Assembly: GCA_020736575.1 (NCBI GenBank)
Contig: JAGPYM010000023.1
Location: 372,001-436,000, forward strand
Source: Thelonectria olida
Taxonomy: Eukaryota > Ascomycota > Sordariomycetes > Hypocreales > Nectriaceae
Length of the DNA: 64,000 bases
Direction: 5' to 3'
The notes below the pieces were generated by a model. That model saw only the letters and a program-made list of their open reading frames with translations. It searched no databases and had not been told where the DNA came from. Shown here one piece after another: positions 21,653-32,868 of the stretch (positions within the stretch are counted from its first letter, which is position 1; each line of letters opens with the position of its first letter). Both the position numbers and the translations under genes were made by a program.

Positions 21653-22146
21653 CTATGAGAACTGCATCACTAGAAGGTGCTGACCACCCTGGAAAACAAC
21701 CGGAAGTACACGGCCTGAGCGGCGTCCAATGACAACCGTAGATCCCAGGGCGGCCGAACTCGAAGCTCGATACTCCGGAGGTAGCCAAAGCATGCTCTTC
21801 CCATCTTTCACAACCCATTCACCATCAATGCTTATACCATAGCCACAGTGGCTAATATCTCGTAAAACTTCAATCATCTGTGTATCCATAATGGGCGGCA
21901 GTCCCAGGTTAATGATCCCAATGTCGGTAGAAAGATAGGAGTTCGTCATCGGATCGAACGAAAGGTGAGTTATCACCCGGTTGACATTGAGCGTTTGGAT
22001 ACAGGCTCTTGTGGCGACATCCCAGATCTTGACCGTCCTATCCGCTGAACTCGACGCGAGCCGCTGGCCGTCCACCGAGAACGCAACCGACATCACTGTA
22101 GCGCCGTGAGCTTCGAGTGTCTCAATGTCGAAAACTACTTGAGGCC
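21653..22146 (-). pseudogene. C-terminal WD40 end of a HET-E/NWD-type NLR (fragment)
   Basis: One recognisable WD40 blade (HGATVMSVAFSVDGQRLASS, then DRTVKIWD) is followed by the closing region typical of fungal NACHT-WD40 proteins: LSFDP, SIDGEWVV, LWLPPEYR and IGRRSGRV. The frame is closed by a stop immediately upstream of about 22146, so the remaining blades, the NACHT ATPase and any effector domain are missing. Fungal NLRs of this kind act in non-self recognition and programmed cell death. This is a 3' relic of one, lying beside an ankyrin fragment on the same strand. Confidence 0.65.
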
Positions 22147-22233
22147 GAGGTGTCCATCTAGTCCCTGAAGCATTTGATCCACTCTCTGAATCCCTTTCTC
22201 GCTGCAGCCGTCAGGGTCACATTAGGTCCTCAG

Positions 22234-22479
22234 CTATCTGTACATGTCGATATCGGCGCCGTTCTTGAGCAGCAGCTGGGCGATTGCCTCGCGCCCGTTC
22301 TCGGCAGCATACGATATCGGCGTCCGACCCTTCTCATCCTTCATATTAATATCGGCACCGTTCTTGAGTAGCAGCTGGATGATGGCCTCGCGCTCGTTCG
22401 CGGCGGCAAACCATAGCGGCGTCCGACCCTCTGCTTGTTGGGGCTGGTCAAATGATGCCACACTCACAACATCCCACAC
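22234..22479 (-). pseudogene. Two-repeat ankyrin fragment
   Basis: Two near-identical 33-aa ankyrin repeats: GRTPLWFAAANEREAIIQLL, LKNGADINMKDEK, then GRTPISYAAENGREAIAQLL and LKNGADIDM. The frame ends right after the second repeat. Such uniform ankyrin repeats are common in fungal NLR-ANK proteins. It lies about 90 bp upstream (same strand) of the WD40 relic, so the two may be debris from different NLR genes brought together. Confidence 0.6.
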
Positions 22480-23271
22480 AATTATGAGGCGGTCATGGCA
22501 ATGTCATGGTGGCGGCCATGTATCTCGTTCGAAACACAGTAAGAGTTTCTCTCGAGTAACCAGGAGAGAGGAATCATCAAGAAAAGGCGAGTAGAGCATT
22601 TGCCGAGTGTTGGGCGCCGAAGGGACCGAGTGCAAGGAAATGATCGCCCACGGGTGAGATACCAAACTTTCAGTTCCAAAGTAGCGGATATTGGGATAAT
22701 ATGTGCAAAATCGCCGTGGTGGATGGGCGCAGTTGGAGATCGCTGCCACCACTCATGATGCCGGTGAATATGTATCGATATTGACGTTCGGTATGGAAAC
22801 AAAGCGAAATGAGATTAGGAGTCACCTGGAGCCAGCAAAATGTGAATGTACCATCGCCACCTAATTCCACAGATCATGTTGTATCATTCGCGTCATATAG
22901 ACGTTAACCAGGCATTAGACTTTGGAGGTTCGCGTCACAGATGTGCGGGAGCGGGAAATTAGTAAACTACGAGCACCACGGTGGCATTGCCTAGGTATCA
23001 AGCAGTGGATGGCGAACTGGACTGCGGGGGAAGCTGGCGCGCCTGGGAAGGCGTAGTGGCTGATGTCATGGGAGTGTAAGTGACGACTTCATCAAGCGAC
23101 CAGAAAGAGGGTGCGGAGCTTCAATTGCGACGGGGACTTTTTAACTTGCCCCTTTATTCCCTTACCTAGATAGAACTTCCTCTATCCTACGAATCTGAAT
23201 TACTGGTGTCGTGTTGTCGACATATTGATACTGCGTTACAGCTGCCGAGAACCAAAGACAAGATCAAGATA
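22480..23271. other. Intergenic, no gene supported
   Basis: Overlapping minus-strand ORFs at 22482-22870 have no recognisable domain. The last 100 bp is the probable promoter and leader of the small mitochondrial-type gene. Confidence 0.35.
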
Positions 23272-23705
23272 ATGTCCGCATCAGCCAGGGCAATCATGGC
23301 GGCTCGTCCCATCAGTGTCGCAGCCTCTCGGGGAATCTTCACCTCCACGCCCGTCCGACTCGGTCTTAAAGAGACATCAACTCGTACGTCCCAATCTTCC
23401 CACCCCTTCCCATCTCCGGTTTCCCCAAGGATCACAGTCAAGTAACATATCTTACCCCAGTAGATGACGCCTTCGCCAGCGAGCGCCATAAGCAAGACTC
23501 GCTCGCCAAGCAAAAGTGCGGCACGGGTCACTGGAAGCCCGAGCTCGCGTCGGACAGCGAGGAGGCGGTGAGGGCGGATCGTGCTGCAGCGGAGGGGGCG
23601 GCAGGAGTGAAAGTGGATGAGGCGATAAGAATATTGCAGGAAAAGACCAAGAGTACGGCGGAGGAGACGGCTAAGGCAGGGACGAGTATGAGAGATGGGA
23701 CGTAA
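23272..23705 (+). CDS. Small conserved mitochondrial-type protein, 2 exons
   Basis: Exon 1 23272-23383, intron 23384-23463 (80 bp), exon 2 23464-23705, giving 117 aa. The first 30 residues (MSASARAIMAARPISVAASR...) are basic, Ser/Ala-rich and free of acidic residues, like a mitochondrial presequence. The mature part has ERHKQDSLAKQKCGTGHWKP, then ELASDSEEAVRADR, which I recognise as a signature of a small fungal protein family of unknown function. A C-terminal amphipathic helix follows. The antisense ORF 23187-23813 is a shadow. It appears intact and is likely a core gene within the accessory region. Confidence 0.7.
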
Positions 23706-24030
23706 GATGGAGTGAGAGAGTTGGTCAGGCGAGGAGTGATGGTTGGAGTGGAAGGCTGTAGGAGTAAAGATTGAGATTGAAGCAGCGCAATTATTTGATT
23801 TGAAACGACCCAAGACCCGTCGGAAGTAGTTATCGTAGCATAAACCTTCTAGGGGCGGGGACTGCTGGTAACTTTTATTGAGCGCGCAAAGAGTTGCTGG
23901 TATGATATAGTCCTGTGCGTGCCGTCCTTAGATTTAATCACACCCGTGTCCTACTGGTAATACCACAGCATCACATGCCCAAAGTTTGATTGCAATCGTT
24001 ACTAGTTAATAATGACTCACGTTATTTTAC

Positions 24031-24086
24031 ACAGGAGACCGGTCCCTGCGGGCCCGCCAATGCCTTTCGGAACAGGCCTGAGAAGC
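24031..24086 (+). repeat. Dispersed repeat, copy 3 (3' part only)
   Basis: ACAGGAGACCGGTCCCTGCG, then GCCAATGCCTTTCGGAAC and AGGCCTGAGAAGC match the 3' part of the copy at 12856-12914. The upstream half of the element is absent. Confidence 0.65.
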
Positions 24087-24493
24087 TTTACACAGCGGCT
24101 CTCCCTGCTTGCCTGAACTATGGCAAAATGGCTGCTGCCGCTGCTATTAGAATGCTTCCGAACTTGCAGCGGATAAAACTACTTTTTCTCTTGGAGCTGT
24201 GCAGTGTGTCGTGGGCAGTTCTTAAATCGGCTATAGCCGATAAGTACTGGACTAAACCCGAAAGTGGCAGCAGTTATCGATGGGTGAGGCGGGGTAGTTT
24301 CCAGCAAACTCCACCAGCCGACAGTTGGAATAGAGGAGTAGGGAAATGGACAAATAGTTCCATGATTACAACAATCAGGTTTTTATCAGTTTTTCATAAT
24401 ACACCTAACACTTGAAAATTGTCGTATTACTCAAAGGCCCGAAAACAAAATCTCCCACCCAGGATTATAGTGCGGAGAGGAGGCCTTGTGAGG

Positions 24494-24982
24494 CTAAAAT
24501 TGCAGTGAACCGCGGTGGAAGAGCCTCAAGGCTCTAGTCCCCCTTCCCCCAAACGGATGAGTGGGAGAGCCAGTGGTTCTTCTTCGATCGACTGCGCCAT
24601 TCCATCTCCAAGGACCTTGGAGTCGGAATTTTGTGTTGAAGTGTGCGCCAAAGCCCCAGACAATTAGAAGACGTAATGATTTGGAAATGCTCTTTCCAGA
24701 TACGAGTGCCAGAATGCTCCAAAGGCCTGGTGCCGAGTCCATATCAAGAGCGAGCTGGTACGCATAGCTTTCATGGTCGACGCCGTACCTTATTCGAGAG
24801 TCTGGGGAGCTCGTTAAGCGATAATGATCTTCATCGATTGCCTTCAGAGTGCGCGGTATCTTTTCTGGGGCCAAAATGTTTAGGATCCAAAGCTGAGCCT
24901 GCATCTCTGCTAGAGGCACAGGCTCTTCTTTAGCAGAAATTTCCGCAGGGGAAGTATGAAGCTTTGGGACGAGTGTGTCCAT
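24494..24982 (-). pseudogene. C-terminal fragment of a flavin-containing monooxygenase-like protein
   Basis: The frame reads RIRYGVDHESYAYQLALDMD, then a helical stretch and WGFGAHFNTKFRLQGPWRWN. I associate these with the C-terminal part of fungal FAD/NAD(P)-binding monooxygenases of the dimethylaniline-monooxygenase type. The Rossmann GxGxxG motifs that should precede it are absent, and the sequence loses family character after GPWRWNGAVD, becoming low-complexity. It is therefore truncated on both sides. The assignment rests on motif memory. Confidence 0.45.
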
Positions 24983-25887
24983 AGTAGTCAGACATTATCA
25001 TGACAGAATTTGGAGCACTCAGCCATTCCGACCCAAGATTGTCCCTTCTTTAGAGATCGTGCGATCGCAAGATCCCCAAAGCTCTGCCTTAGTTATACTT
25101 GTCTTTGACTTGATATTCTATTTCTAAGACCCGCTAATCCGCCCATCGCAGACACCACTATCATACACACAACCAGTACCAATTTCAGGGTGGTTGTTGG
25201 TTTTAGCTCGTTTACACCCAGGCCACCACACACTGGCAAGTAGTTTGGCGTATGCTACTAATAGCTGCGAAGTGTTGCGTCCGTGTGACGAGTCGGGCAC
25301 ATACTAGAGGTGAGTCTAGGGTTAGTGGGTCGCGTATTATGCTCGAATGAATCAGGGCGTAGATGTTGAGCAATGTAGGTCACTGGTCTGATAATGTGCA
25401 AGAGGTAGTCTTATGTAACCAAGTCTGTTGATAGCTAGGGAGCTGCTCATTGTAAATGTGCACTTTCCAGGTGGGGAGCTGTGGAGCCGACGTGCTTCGT
25501 TTGCTCGCATGGGCCGGCATCTGGCCAAGGGTGCTCAACTGATAACGAGGTGGTGCTTAAGCGGGGTGGCGACCCTCAGCTCTACCCAGGATGACATAAT
25601 ACCTACGAAACCGCCCTTTTCTGGAACCTGACAAGCCGAACTATAATTCCCCCGACACAGCTCCAATCCAGCGCACGCATCTAAGGCCGGCCGGTTTTTG
25701 TCAGTCATACCCGGAGCTCGGATACTGCCTCTCCCTCTTGGCTCGACGACCGTCATTGCCCACTTGCTTTTTATTCCTGCAGCTCCAACATCGCATCCTC
25801 CTGTGAACGGAGATCGAGGACCTCGAAGGCTGAGGCTGAGGCTCGAACTAAACCCCCACCTCCACTCTTCAATTGCATAGTGCCCAG
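24983..25887. other. Intergenic, upstream of the SPX gene
   Basis: No gene supported. The small ORFs on both strands lack domains. The final 100 bp is C-rich, as in a fungal 5' leader. Confidence 0.4.
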
Positions 25888-27451
25888 ATGAAATACGGCC
25901 AGCGGCTCGAGCGTGAGTCCGTCCCAGAATGGAGCCTCCGTATGTTACATATCCAATCTAGGCTCGGCTACCTACATATCAGAACTAACTAAGGAATTAC
26001 GACCCTGCAGATAACCTCGACTACAACTCGCTCAAGCATGAGATAAAAAACCACACGACTCGCGACCAGGCCACGGCCATGGCCATCCCGGGCCAGCAGG
26101 ACACGACATTGCGCAAGTTCGAGGATAGCCTGTACAAAGAGCTCTGTCGGCAGCACGATCGTCTCGATCTCTTCGTCGCCAGCAAGGCGGACGAGATCTC
26201 ACGCCATTTAGGTACGTCCAGCTACGGCTTGTACATGAGAGAAAATCAATTGCGCTGACATGAGTTGCTAGATCACCTCTCCAAGAACATTCACCGCTGG
26301 ATCAGCAAGTCCCAAGACCAATTGAGCGTAGATACCTCATTGAAGTCACAAAGGAGGTTTGCCAATTACGAACGTGAGCTAGGACGTTGTGGTAGAGATG
26401 TTCAGTCTCTGTCGCGGTTCGCTACCGCCCAGGTTGTCGGTTTCCGCAAAATCATCAAGAAATATAGGGTGCGTAGTGCTTCTAGAAAACCCGTACCGTC
26501 CTTCTCGTTCCTAACTTGGTGGAAGAAATGGACTGGCTCAACAACGCTCGGCTCTCGTTTCAGCGAAAACGTTCTCTCCGACCCCAAGAGCTTCACCAGG
26601 CGCGACTTAACCGCTCTCCATACTCGATACGACGAAATTTCTTTCACCCTCCACTCTTCTGCCCCCATCATGAGCGAGCCCAGCTCACCAGAATCGATTC
26701 AGCTACCTTTCTCCGACCCGGCGTGGTCGAGGCGTCGAAATGGGCCGCCACCAATGGCCGAGCAGGCGGAATACTGGAACGAGTATGAGGATGGGAGCGA
26801 GTGCGGGAGCCTGAATGATGAGTATGTCATCTATGTCAACCCCGCCGAAGGAATTAGCTTCCGGGACTAGACTACGCGCAAGGTATCCTAAGAATTCCCA
26901 TCGAGAAGGTAAGGACGTGGCTCAAACTCAACAAAGCCGCCGACCGACAACCTCTCCTCCCTGCAAATGGCTTATCCATTGGCAACTCCTCCGCCGTTGT
27001 CAATAACAGCCTTGACGTAGAACAATGCGCCAGCCCAGAAGGTTATCCGTCATCTGCGTATGCCGCCCACTACGCTATCCCTGGCCTCGGCCATCAGGTC
27101 AACCATTACCTCGAAAGCGTCCTCTTCTGGGGTACCATCAGCTGCTTCATTTTATCCTTTAGCCTCCTCGCCATCGGCGGCATCCTGTTCTTCACCGGCA
27201 AACATAAGCTCCATGTCGAGGTTGACGTAGGCGTTACCGTCGGCGTCGTTGCCAGTCTGGTCTCCGCGTGTTCTGCCCTCGGTATAACCCTGTACCGGCG
27301 AGATCCCCTACCCCTCTCATACAGGCTGATGGTCTGGAGTACCTTCGCCGCATTATGCCTCCTGAATGGTATGTTATTGGTCCTCCTCGTGGGCAATACC
27401 CCATGGCGTTCGAGTTTGGAAGAACTATTTTCCTTTATTGTGCCAGGATAA
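25888..27451 (+). pseudogene. SPX-domain membrane protein with an apparent frameshift
   Basis: Exons 25888-25939, 26011-26211 and 26272 onward. The N-terminus is an SPX domain (MKYGQRLERESVPEWSLHNL, DYNSLKHEI, FEDSLYKELCRQHDRLDLFV, HLSKNIHRWI), a sensor of inositol pyrophosphates in phosphate homeostasis. The frame stops at 26868-26870 after 283 aa. One frame over, the protein continues immediately as PGLDYAQGILRIPIEKV, then three membrane helices (FWGTISCFILSFSLLAIGG, VGVVASLVSACSALG, STFAALCLLNGMLLVLLVG) and a stop at 27449-27451. A loss of one C in the TTCCGGG run near 26860 would explain this. The gene therefore resembles a fungal SPX-plus-DUF202-like membrane protein broken by one base. 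A sequencing error is the alternative. Confidence 0.75.
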
Positions 27452-28102
27452 TTGCCTTACGAAATTTTCGTGTGTTATAGTTGGAGGTTTGGCGTTGAGG
27501 CAGGGTTGTAAATCACTTCGGTACATGCTATCTATGCACCACTTCGCACGGAGCTGGTAGCCTGGAACGTACAAGATACACGATGCGGCGAGACAATGTG
27601 ACAATGAATTCGAATGAACACGTTGGGGCAGCAGCCGTCCTTTCGTCCTGTGCTGGCTCAGGCAGACGTGACAAAAGATTTCAGATCATCGCCTCGCATG
27701 GACAAACCACTGAGAGCTACCGACTGCTATCCCGGTCCCCTTGGTCAATGGCACTTTGATCTATCCAAACTTCTAAACTTGATCATCTCTATAGCCCCAC
27801 CCCGTATATAAACTAATGATTGCGTTAAGAGTGATCGATACTTCTTGGGTTGTGCTGCTTAAGGTGTGGAGGATGTCTAGCTCCGCTGCCATTGCCCTGT
27901 ATGCCCAATCCCCGGCAATAGTAGCTAGATGAAACGGTGAAGGTGTCTTTATGACTCATTCATAATTGTCCAATTCCTTAAGAAATAAGATCTGAAAGCA
28001 TAGAACCCAAGTCAAATCCTTCGAGCTTAATGGCTATCCCTCCTAAATTTTTATTGCCCTCTCGTATTCGGAATTATCCCATCCCATTTAAACCATTAAG
28101 TA
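27452..28102. other. Intergenic, no gene seen
   Basis: AT-leaning sequence between the 3' ends of two convergent genes. No significant ORF or repeat. Confidence 0.45.
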
Positions 28103-30222
28103 TTAAATATCAATCGACAAAAAGTCATCATCCGCGTTAATATTAAAAGAAGCAGCGTCAATTTCGCTGTCCGAAAACCGCAGGCTCATGGCCTCGGCCG
28201 AAGCCACTTCGGCCAGGCTCTGCTTCTTAAGAGTATCGTCATATATTTCGATCCCGTAATCTCCCGCGCAAGGCACGGCCAAGCCCACGCCCGCCTTGTG
28301 GTGAATTTCCGTGCTGTGGATCTCGGCGGCCCCGGGAACTGGCGGCTGCTGTGCGTGCATGCGCTTCATATAAGCCCGACCTTCGTGTTTTTGATTCGGG
28401 TGCAGGATCACGGCTTGGTCGCAGAGCAGCTCGATGGTGTACCAGGCGGGCACCTTGGCCATGGTCACGTCATCGTTGTTATACCGCCGGAAGACGGCGT
28501 CAATTTGCTCCCAGGCCCGGTCCGTCTCTCGGTGATCTGGAAGGTTGGCCAGGCAGGAGAGCAAGCTGGCGATAACGTGTAGCGGCATTGGCCATCGGAA
28601 CACCCATTGCCAATGGTACCTTGTCGCAGCTTTCTCTCCATGAGAGAACTCCTCGAGGCATGCTAGGCAGTCATTATAGAGTCTTTTGGATGTCAGCCTT
28701 GAGTTATAAAAGTCTCAGTGAAAGAAGTAAACTTGCCGGTCTTGAAGTTGTTCAAATAAATGGCACTGCAGCTTTGGCTCCGATGCCGACGCATGCAGAC
28801 AGAGCACGGAGACAGTCAAAGACTTGATCATGGCGTTGCACCATTTTGTGATGATATGCTGCATAGGATCCGAGCAATCAAAATGGTAAAGAAACTTAAG
28901 TCGAATGTACTTTGTCGTCTCTCCTATAATAGCCATGAGATCATAGCAGTTTGCCGCCGTTCTCCGCGCTTCTGAGACTGAGTGAGCTGCCCTGCAGATT
29001 TCCCTCCTAATCAGGGACGCGGTGGCTTCGCTATAGCCTTCGCGGTCTCGTGGCCCAGTCTCGCCTTGTATATACCTAGGGGGTTTCCAATCAGCGTCAT
29101 TAACATTGAACGACCGCTGCATATCACCCATGGACATCAAAACAGATTCAGATCCATCTGCGTTATAAGACTGCGCATCTAGAGTCGCCAGATGACCCCA
29201 CATCCGGCGTCTGATCTCGATGCACCACGGCGTATAGCCAGAATATGCAGGGTCTCTGTGCATGCCCATACGCCTCGCGATGCTAGTTGCTAGACCAAGG
29301 AGCGTTGATCCCATTTCACAGTTACCGGTATGGAACTGGCAAGTCTAGAATACTTATTAGTTATAGGTGATGATGATCGGCTGGATAAACTAACAATATA
29401 ATATAAAAGTGCGCTCACTAATAACACGCTTCGACTTCGCATTATATTTGCTTGATCGAATGCAAGCTCCGTTCCTTGTTGTAAGTGAAGGACAAGTTCA
29501 GGCTTTACAAGGCCAAGTTTCTCGTAGATTAAAGTTGCAGGGAGTAGAGCAGTAGTGATATACTGGGTCGAAAATATGAGCGCCTCCACCTCTCGGCTAG
29601 CGAGACAAGTTCCCTGACGAAAGTCACTAACAAGCTGCCACAAATACTGTTGGTGATTTATTCTGATCCAGGGTTCAATATTATCGAAAAAAAGCCTTAA
29701 CATGATATCTTCTTTATACATAGGAAGATGAAAGCGGCTGAGGTCTTTAGGTTTCGGTTGTGACATGGATATTAACCACGCGGGGTGCTCTTCTTTAGTG
29801 TCCGGGGAGAACATGTTAAGGAGGTATTGCTGCGCGGGGACGAGCTGATCAACATTCATCCAAGACTCCGACCCGATATAATCAGAGTTGCCGCAATTAG
29901 AGACTTGGTTCCCTATATCAGCAGAAATATCATTATAGTCATTAAAGCTGCTAAAGGTGTTATTAGCAGATAATGAACTTCTCTGGTAGTGGCTAGATCC
30001 CGGATTCGATAAAGAATAAGCAGCCAGATCTTCAACCATATGTTCCAGTCTGCCCACACGATCTTGGAGCTGCTGCTGGCTCATGATCGATTCTGGAGCT
30101 TCATAGACGCAGGTAACCCGGTGCCGGATACAGTTGTTGCATGGTTGAGCCTTATCGCACCTCACCTTACGGCGACGACAGGCGCTGCACGGCTTGTTGA
30201 AATTGAGAACATGGCTCGACAT
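28103..30222 (-). CDS. Zn(II)2Cys6 transcription factor with fungal-specific middle domain, 3 exons
   Basis: Exons 30222-29395, 29344-28737 and 28682-28103 give 671 aa. Residues 11-39 hold the zinc cluster CSACRRRKVRC...CNNCIRHRVTC (C-x2-C-x6-C-x5-C-x2-C-x6-C), followed by a coiled-coil linker (QLQDRVGRLEHMVEDLAAYS). The middle contains the fungal_trans region: LPMYKEDIMLRLFFDNIEPW, then GLATSIARRMGMHRDP and EIRRRMWGHLATLD. The tail is acidic and may activate transcription. Intron 1 (29345-29394) is GT-AG with a CTAAT branch site. Intron 2 (28683-28736) only keeps the frame if it starts GCAAGT, that is, as a GC-AG intron. Nuclear regulator; no neighbouring pathway genes indicate a target. Confidence 0.85.
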
Positions 30223-31079
30223 CTTGCCACTTCAAGTTTCAAGTTGAATAGAATAATGGTTCAGCCATTAATTCCCAACAGTCACCAGCGGTGTGGGGCT
30301 AGGTTATGACCATGATCTTATATACTTGACTTATCTGCAACCTCGCAGATTACTCACCCACCACGAAGCGCGCCTTAGGATGCGTGGACCGTTGGTACTT
30401 CGCATCCAATTGTATTCTAGCCCTTAATCGGCCTTAGGGTGGTTAAGGAGATTCTTAGTGAACTCGCAGTTCTTGGATGAGTAATACATCTAATGATTCG
30501 AAAATTTGCGCGTGGATAAAATCTAAGCCTCGGTTGTTCCGCTTCTTATAAATCAATAAACTTTATTGTTTGTAATCCAGCCGGTGCTGTTTCCGCAGTA
30601 TGATACCGTCCAAGCGTTCCGCTCCCTCCCTTCCCTTTCTCACCAAAGCAGCCCGTTCTGTGGTCGGACGGAGACAGTGTTGCTCTTTAGTGGTAACCTT
30701 GAAGTATGTCACGATGACTTGATCCTCGAGGCCGGAGCAAACAATCCTACTGGTGGGAATGCCACAGTGATTTGTAAACAGGAAACTCACGGCGCCGATC
30801 TCATCCCCTCGATTGGCCGTGCAGACTGTTGGCGCAACGACATGCGGGTCCACGCATCACCTTCGGCTCTGTCGGTAAACGGTAACATGTCGCTAGGCCC
30901 AAGCCTGGTGCAGAGATGGTTGGTTACAAGCCAGCCGGCCGATGTTACGACATGGCACTGATGCGAGTCGAGTATAGCGCCACAGGGCTTGTGGCATATC
31001 TGGCTGGCGCCTGGATTTGTTCAAAGACATCCGGCCGGTCACTATCGGACTCAGAAACGGTCTCGGATCCGTCAAAGCC
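30223..31079. other. Intergenic, no gene supported
   Basis: Promoter side of the Zn2Cys6 gene, then overlapping small ORFs of both strands with no domain. The LINE-like sequence starts only at about 31080. Confidence 0.4.
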
Positions 31080-31812
31080 CTACACCTGCGGCCTAGGCTT
31101 TGCTTCCTTGGCCCATCTTTCCAGGTCGGGCCTCACCTGGCCTGCTCGCCGCTGTGCCCTGGCCTGATTTCGCCAAAACGTGTACACCCGCCGGAGTCTT
31201 GTCAAGTCCTTCGTCCACCAGCGCTTCGCGTACGGTACTGGTTGTGTTCGGGGTGTCAGCTTGTGGATCGCCTCGAGGACGACCCTCATTAGCTGGCCTG
31301 TCTCCTGCACGCCGACAGTTCAAGGAAGCTCTTGAAGATTGTTCTCCGCCCTGGTTCTGATTGTTTTCTATGCGTTCTTGAACGACAGTCTTTTCGTGAT
31401 AATCCGCAATCCGTTCAGGCGTCGCGACGTCGAACGTCGTTTGGATCGCCCGATGGTCCGATCCATGTTCTATCGGGTGTATGGAGCACGTCGCCATTGC
31501 GTTTGCCACCTCCGCCGTCGCCAGCACTAGGTCGATTGTGCTTTCCATGTCGGAGCCTTGCTATATCTTCGTGCCTCTCGGGAGGAGGCTGCAAAGACCG
31601 TGTTCGTTCATGAGGTCGATGATCGGTTCGGCCTCGCCTTGCCTTGCGAAGGGCACGTTGTCTCCTCCCCCAGTGACACAACCAACATTATTCGGCCCGG
31701 AAGTCGTATGGCTAGTGTTTAACCCCATGATGTCTGCACAAGTTCTTCTGACTGCGTTCACATTCCAGATGCAGGCACCCCGCTTGACCCCACCTGCCAA
31801 ATCAAGCCGCAA
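31080..31812 (-). mobile_element. Tad-like LINE remnant (endonuclease and linker region)
   Basis: Three minus-strand frames, shifted against one another, form one decayed coding region. First is GGGDNVPFARQGEAEPIIDL and MNEHGLCSLLPRGTKI, then STIDLVLATAEVANAM and HGSDHRAIQTTFDV (the SDH end of an AP-type endonuclease). Last comes PYAKRWWTKDLTRLRR with TFWRNQARAQRR, the linker before the reverse transcriptase. The reverse transcriptase itself is missing. Non-LTR retrotransposons use these domains to nick DNA and prime reverse transcription; this copy is dead. Confidence 0.65.
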
Positions 31813-32020
31813 CTACTCGGTGGGATCATGATGCATCCTGTGCTTCTCAACAAGGGCCGATATCTACTATAGGCTAACTCTTTCTGTTTGTGCGTGGGGA
31901 CCCTTGACAACCTCATGTGCGAAGTCGACGAGCGGGGGGGCGTACGGCGTCATCACGCCAACAGTGCAAAGGCTAGCTCCATCACAATGCAGTCTCCCGC
32001 ATGGTGGCTTGCATTATCGG

Positions 32021-32593
32021 TCAGGATTTGCTGAGCGAGTCGCGTAGAGAGACCAAAACTCTGAAAATCCGACCGGCCGATGCTGCATGATTGTTTGAGC
32101 AGTGCCTGTTGCGGTTTCTGGCCGCGAAGGATGCCCCAGGTATCCGCACCTGACGGCCGCTAAAATAAGAAACTTTCACTGCAGTGTCACCAAGGCCTGG
32201 AATGTAATCTTGCTTGAGCTCAATGAATGGCCTGCTTCCGTTCAATGAGAAGTAGGGTTCGTCGCAACCTTTGAGCACAAATCCTTCCCACCGTTGTATA
32301 ATGGCTCGAGCGAACGCCTCACTGAGCCGTTCCGCCGCGTCGAAAGACGGGAATTCAATTACTTCGAGGGACCCGATGTCGGCCCGGCCCGAAATACGGC
32401 GGATAAGAGATTGAAGCAGCCGTCGCCATTCATCATGAGTCTCTAAGCCGCAGACAATGTCGTCCAATAATAGAATATCGTAGAACATGATCATGAGATG
32501 CTGGCTCGATTCGACGGGGGACTGTGGGTTGTCCAGGCATAAAAAAGCACGAAGGAATGCCCATATTGCCGTTCCCACCACCAGCAAGCGCAC
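32021..32593 (-). pseudogene. ATP-dependent DNA ligase catalytic-core fragment
   Basis: The frame carries ligase-family landmarks: LMIMFYDILLLDD, QRWEGFVLKGCDEPY (motif IV-like EGFVLK) and FIELKQDYIPGLGD (motif V-like). The nucleotidyl-accepting Lys of motif I (KxDG), which should precede these, is absent because the frame begins inside the core. The part after IPGLGD loses similarity. It belongs to the fungal ATP-dependent DNA ligase domain proteins that occur in accessory regions besides the housekeeping ligases. Inactive remnant. Confidence 0.6.
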
Positions 32594-32601
32594 AACTCTT
32601 T

Positions 32602-32868
32602 CTAGGGATACGATATGCCTTGTAGGCTACTCCGGGTCCCGGAGAGGATGGGTTGCTGATTGAAGCATGGTCCAGTCATGCAGACCAGGACATCGAGGAG
32701 TGGGGCAGTGCCGGGGCCGGGCGTGTCTGGTTTCCGATATGGGGGCCGCAGATTGTGGTAAGCTAGCACAATATTGAGGTGGATTAGCCATGGATAAGGC
32801 GGACAAGCTGGCTGGACGCGTCCCACGTTCTCACACGCGTCGGCCAAGCCCGCCTTGCGCGCCCGCAT
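32602..32868 (-). pseudogene. Unclassified protein fragment upstream of the ligase remnant
   Basis: An 88-aa frame reading KAGLADACENVGRVQPACPP and YPWLIHLNIVLAYHNLRPPY has natural-protein character but no domain I can name. It lies immediately upstream of the ligase fragment on the same strand and could be part of the same broken gene or of a neighbour. Confidence 0.25.
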
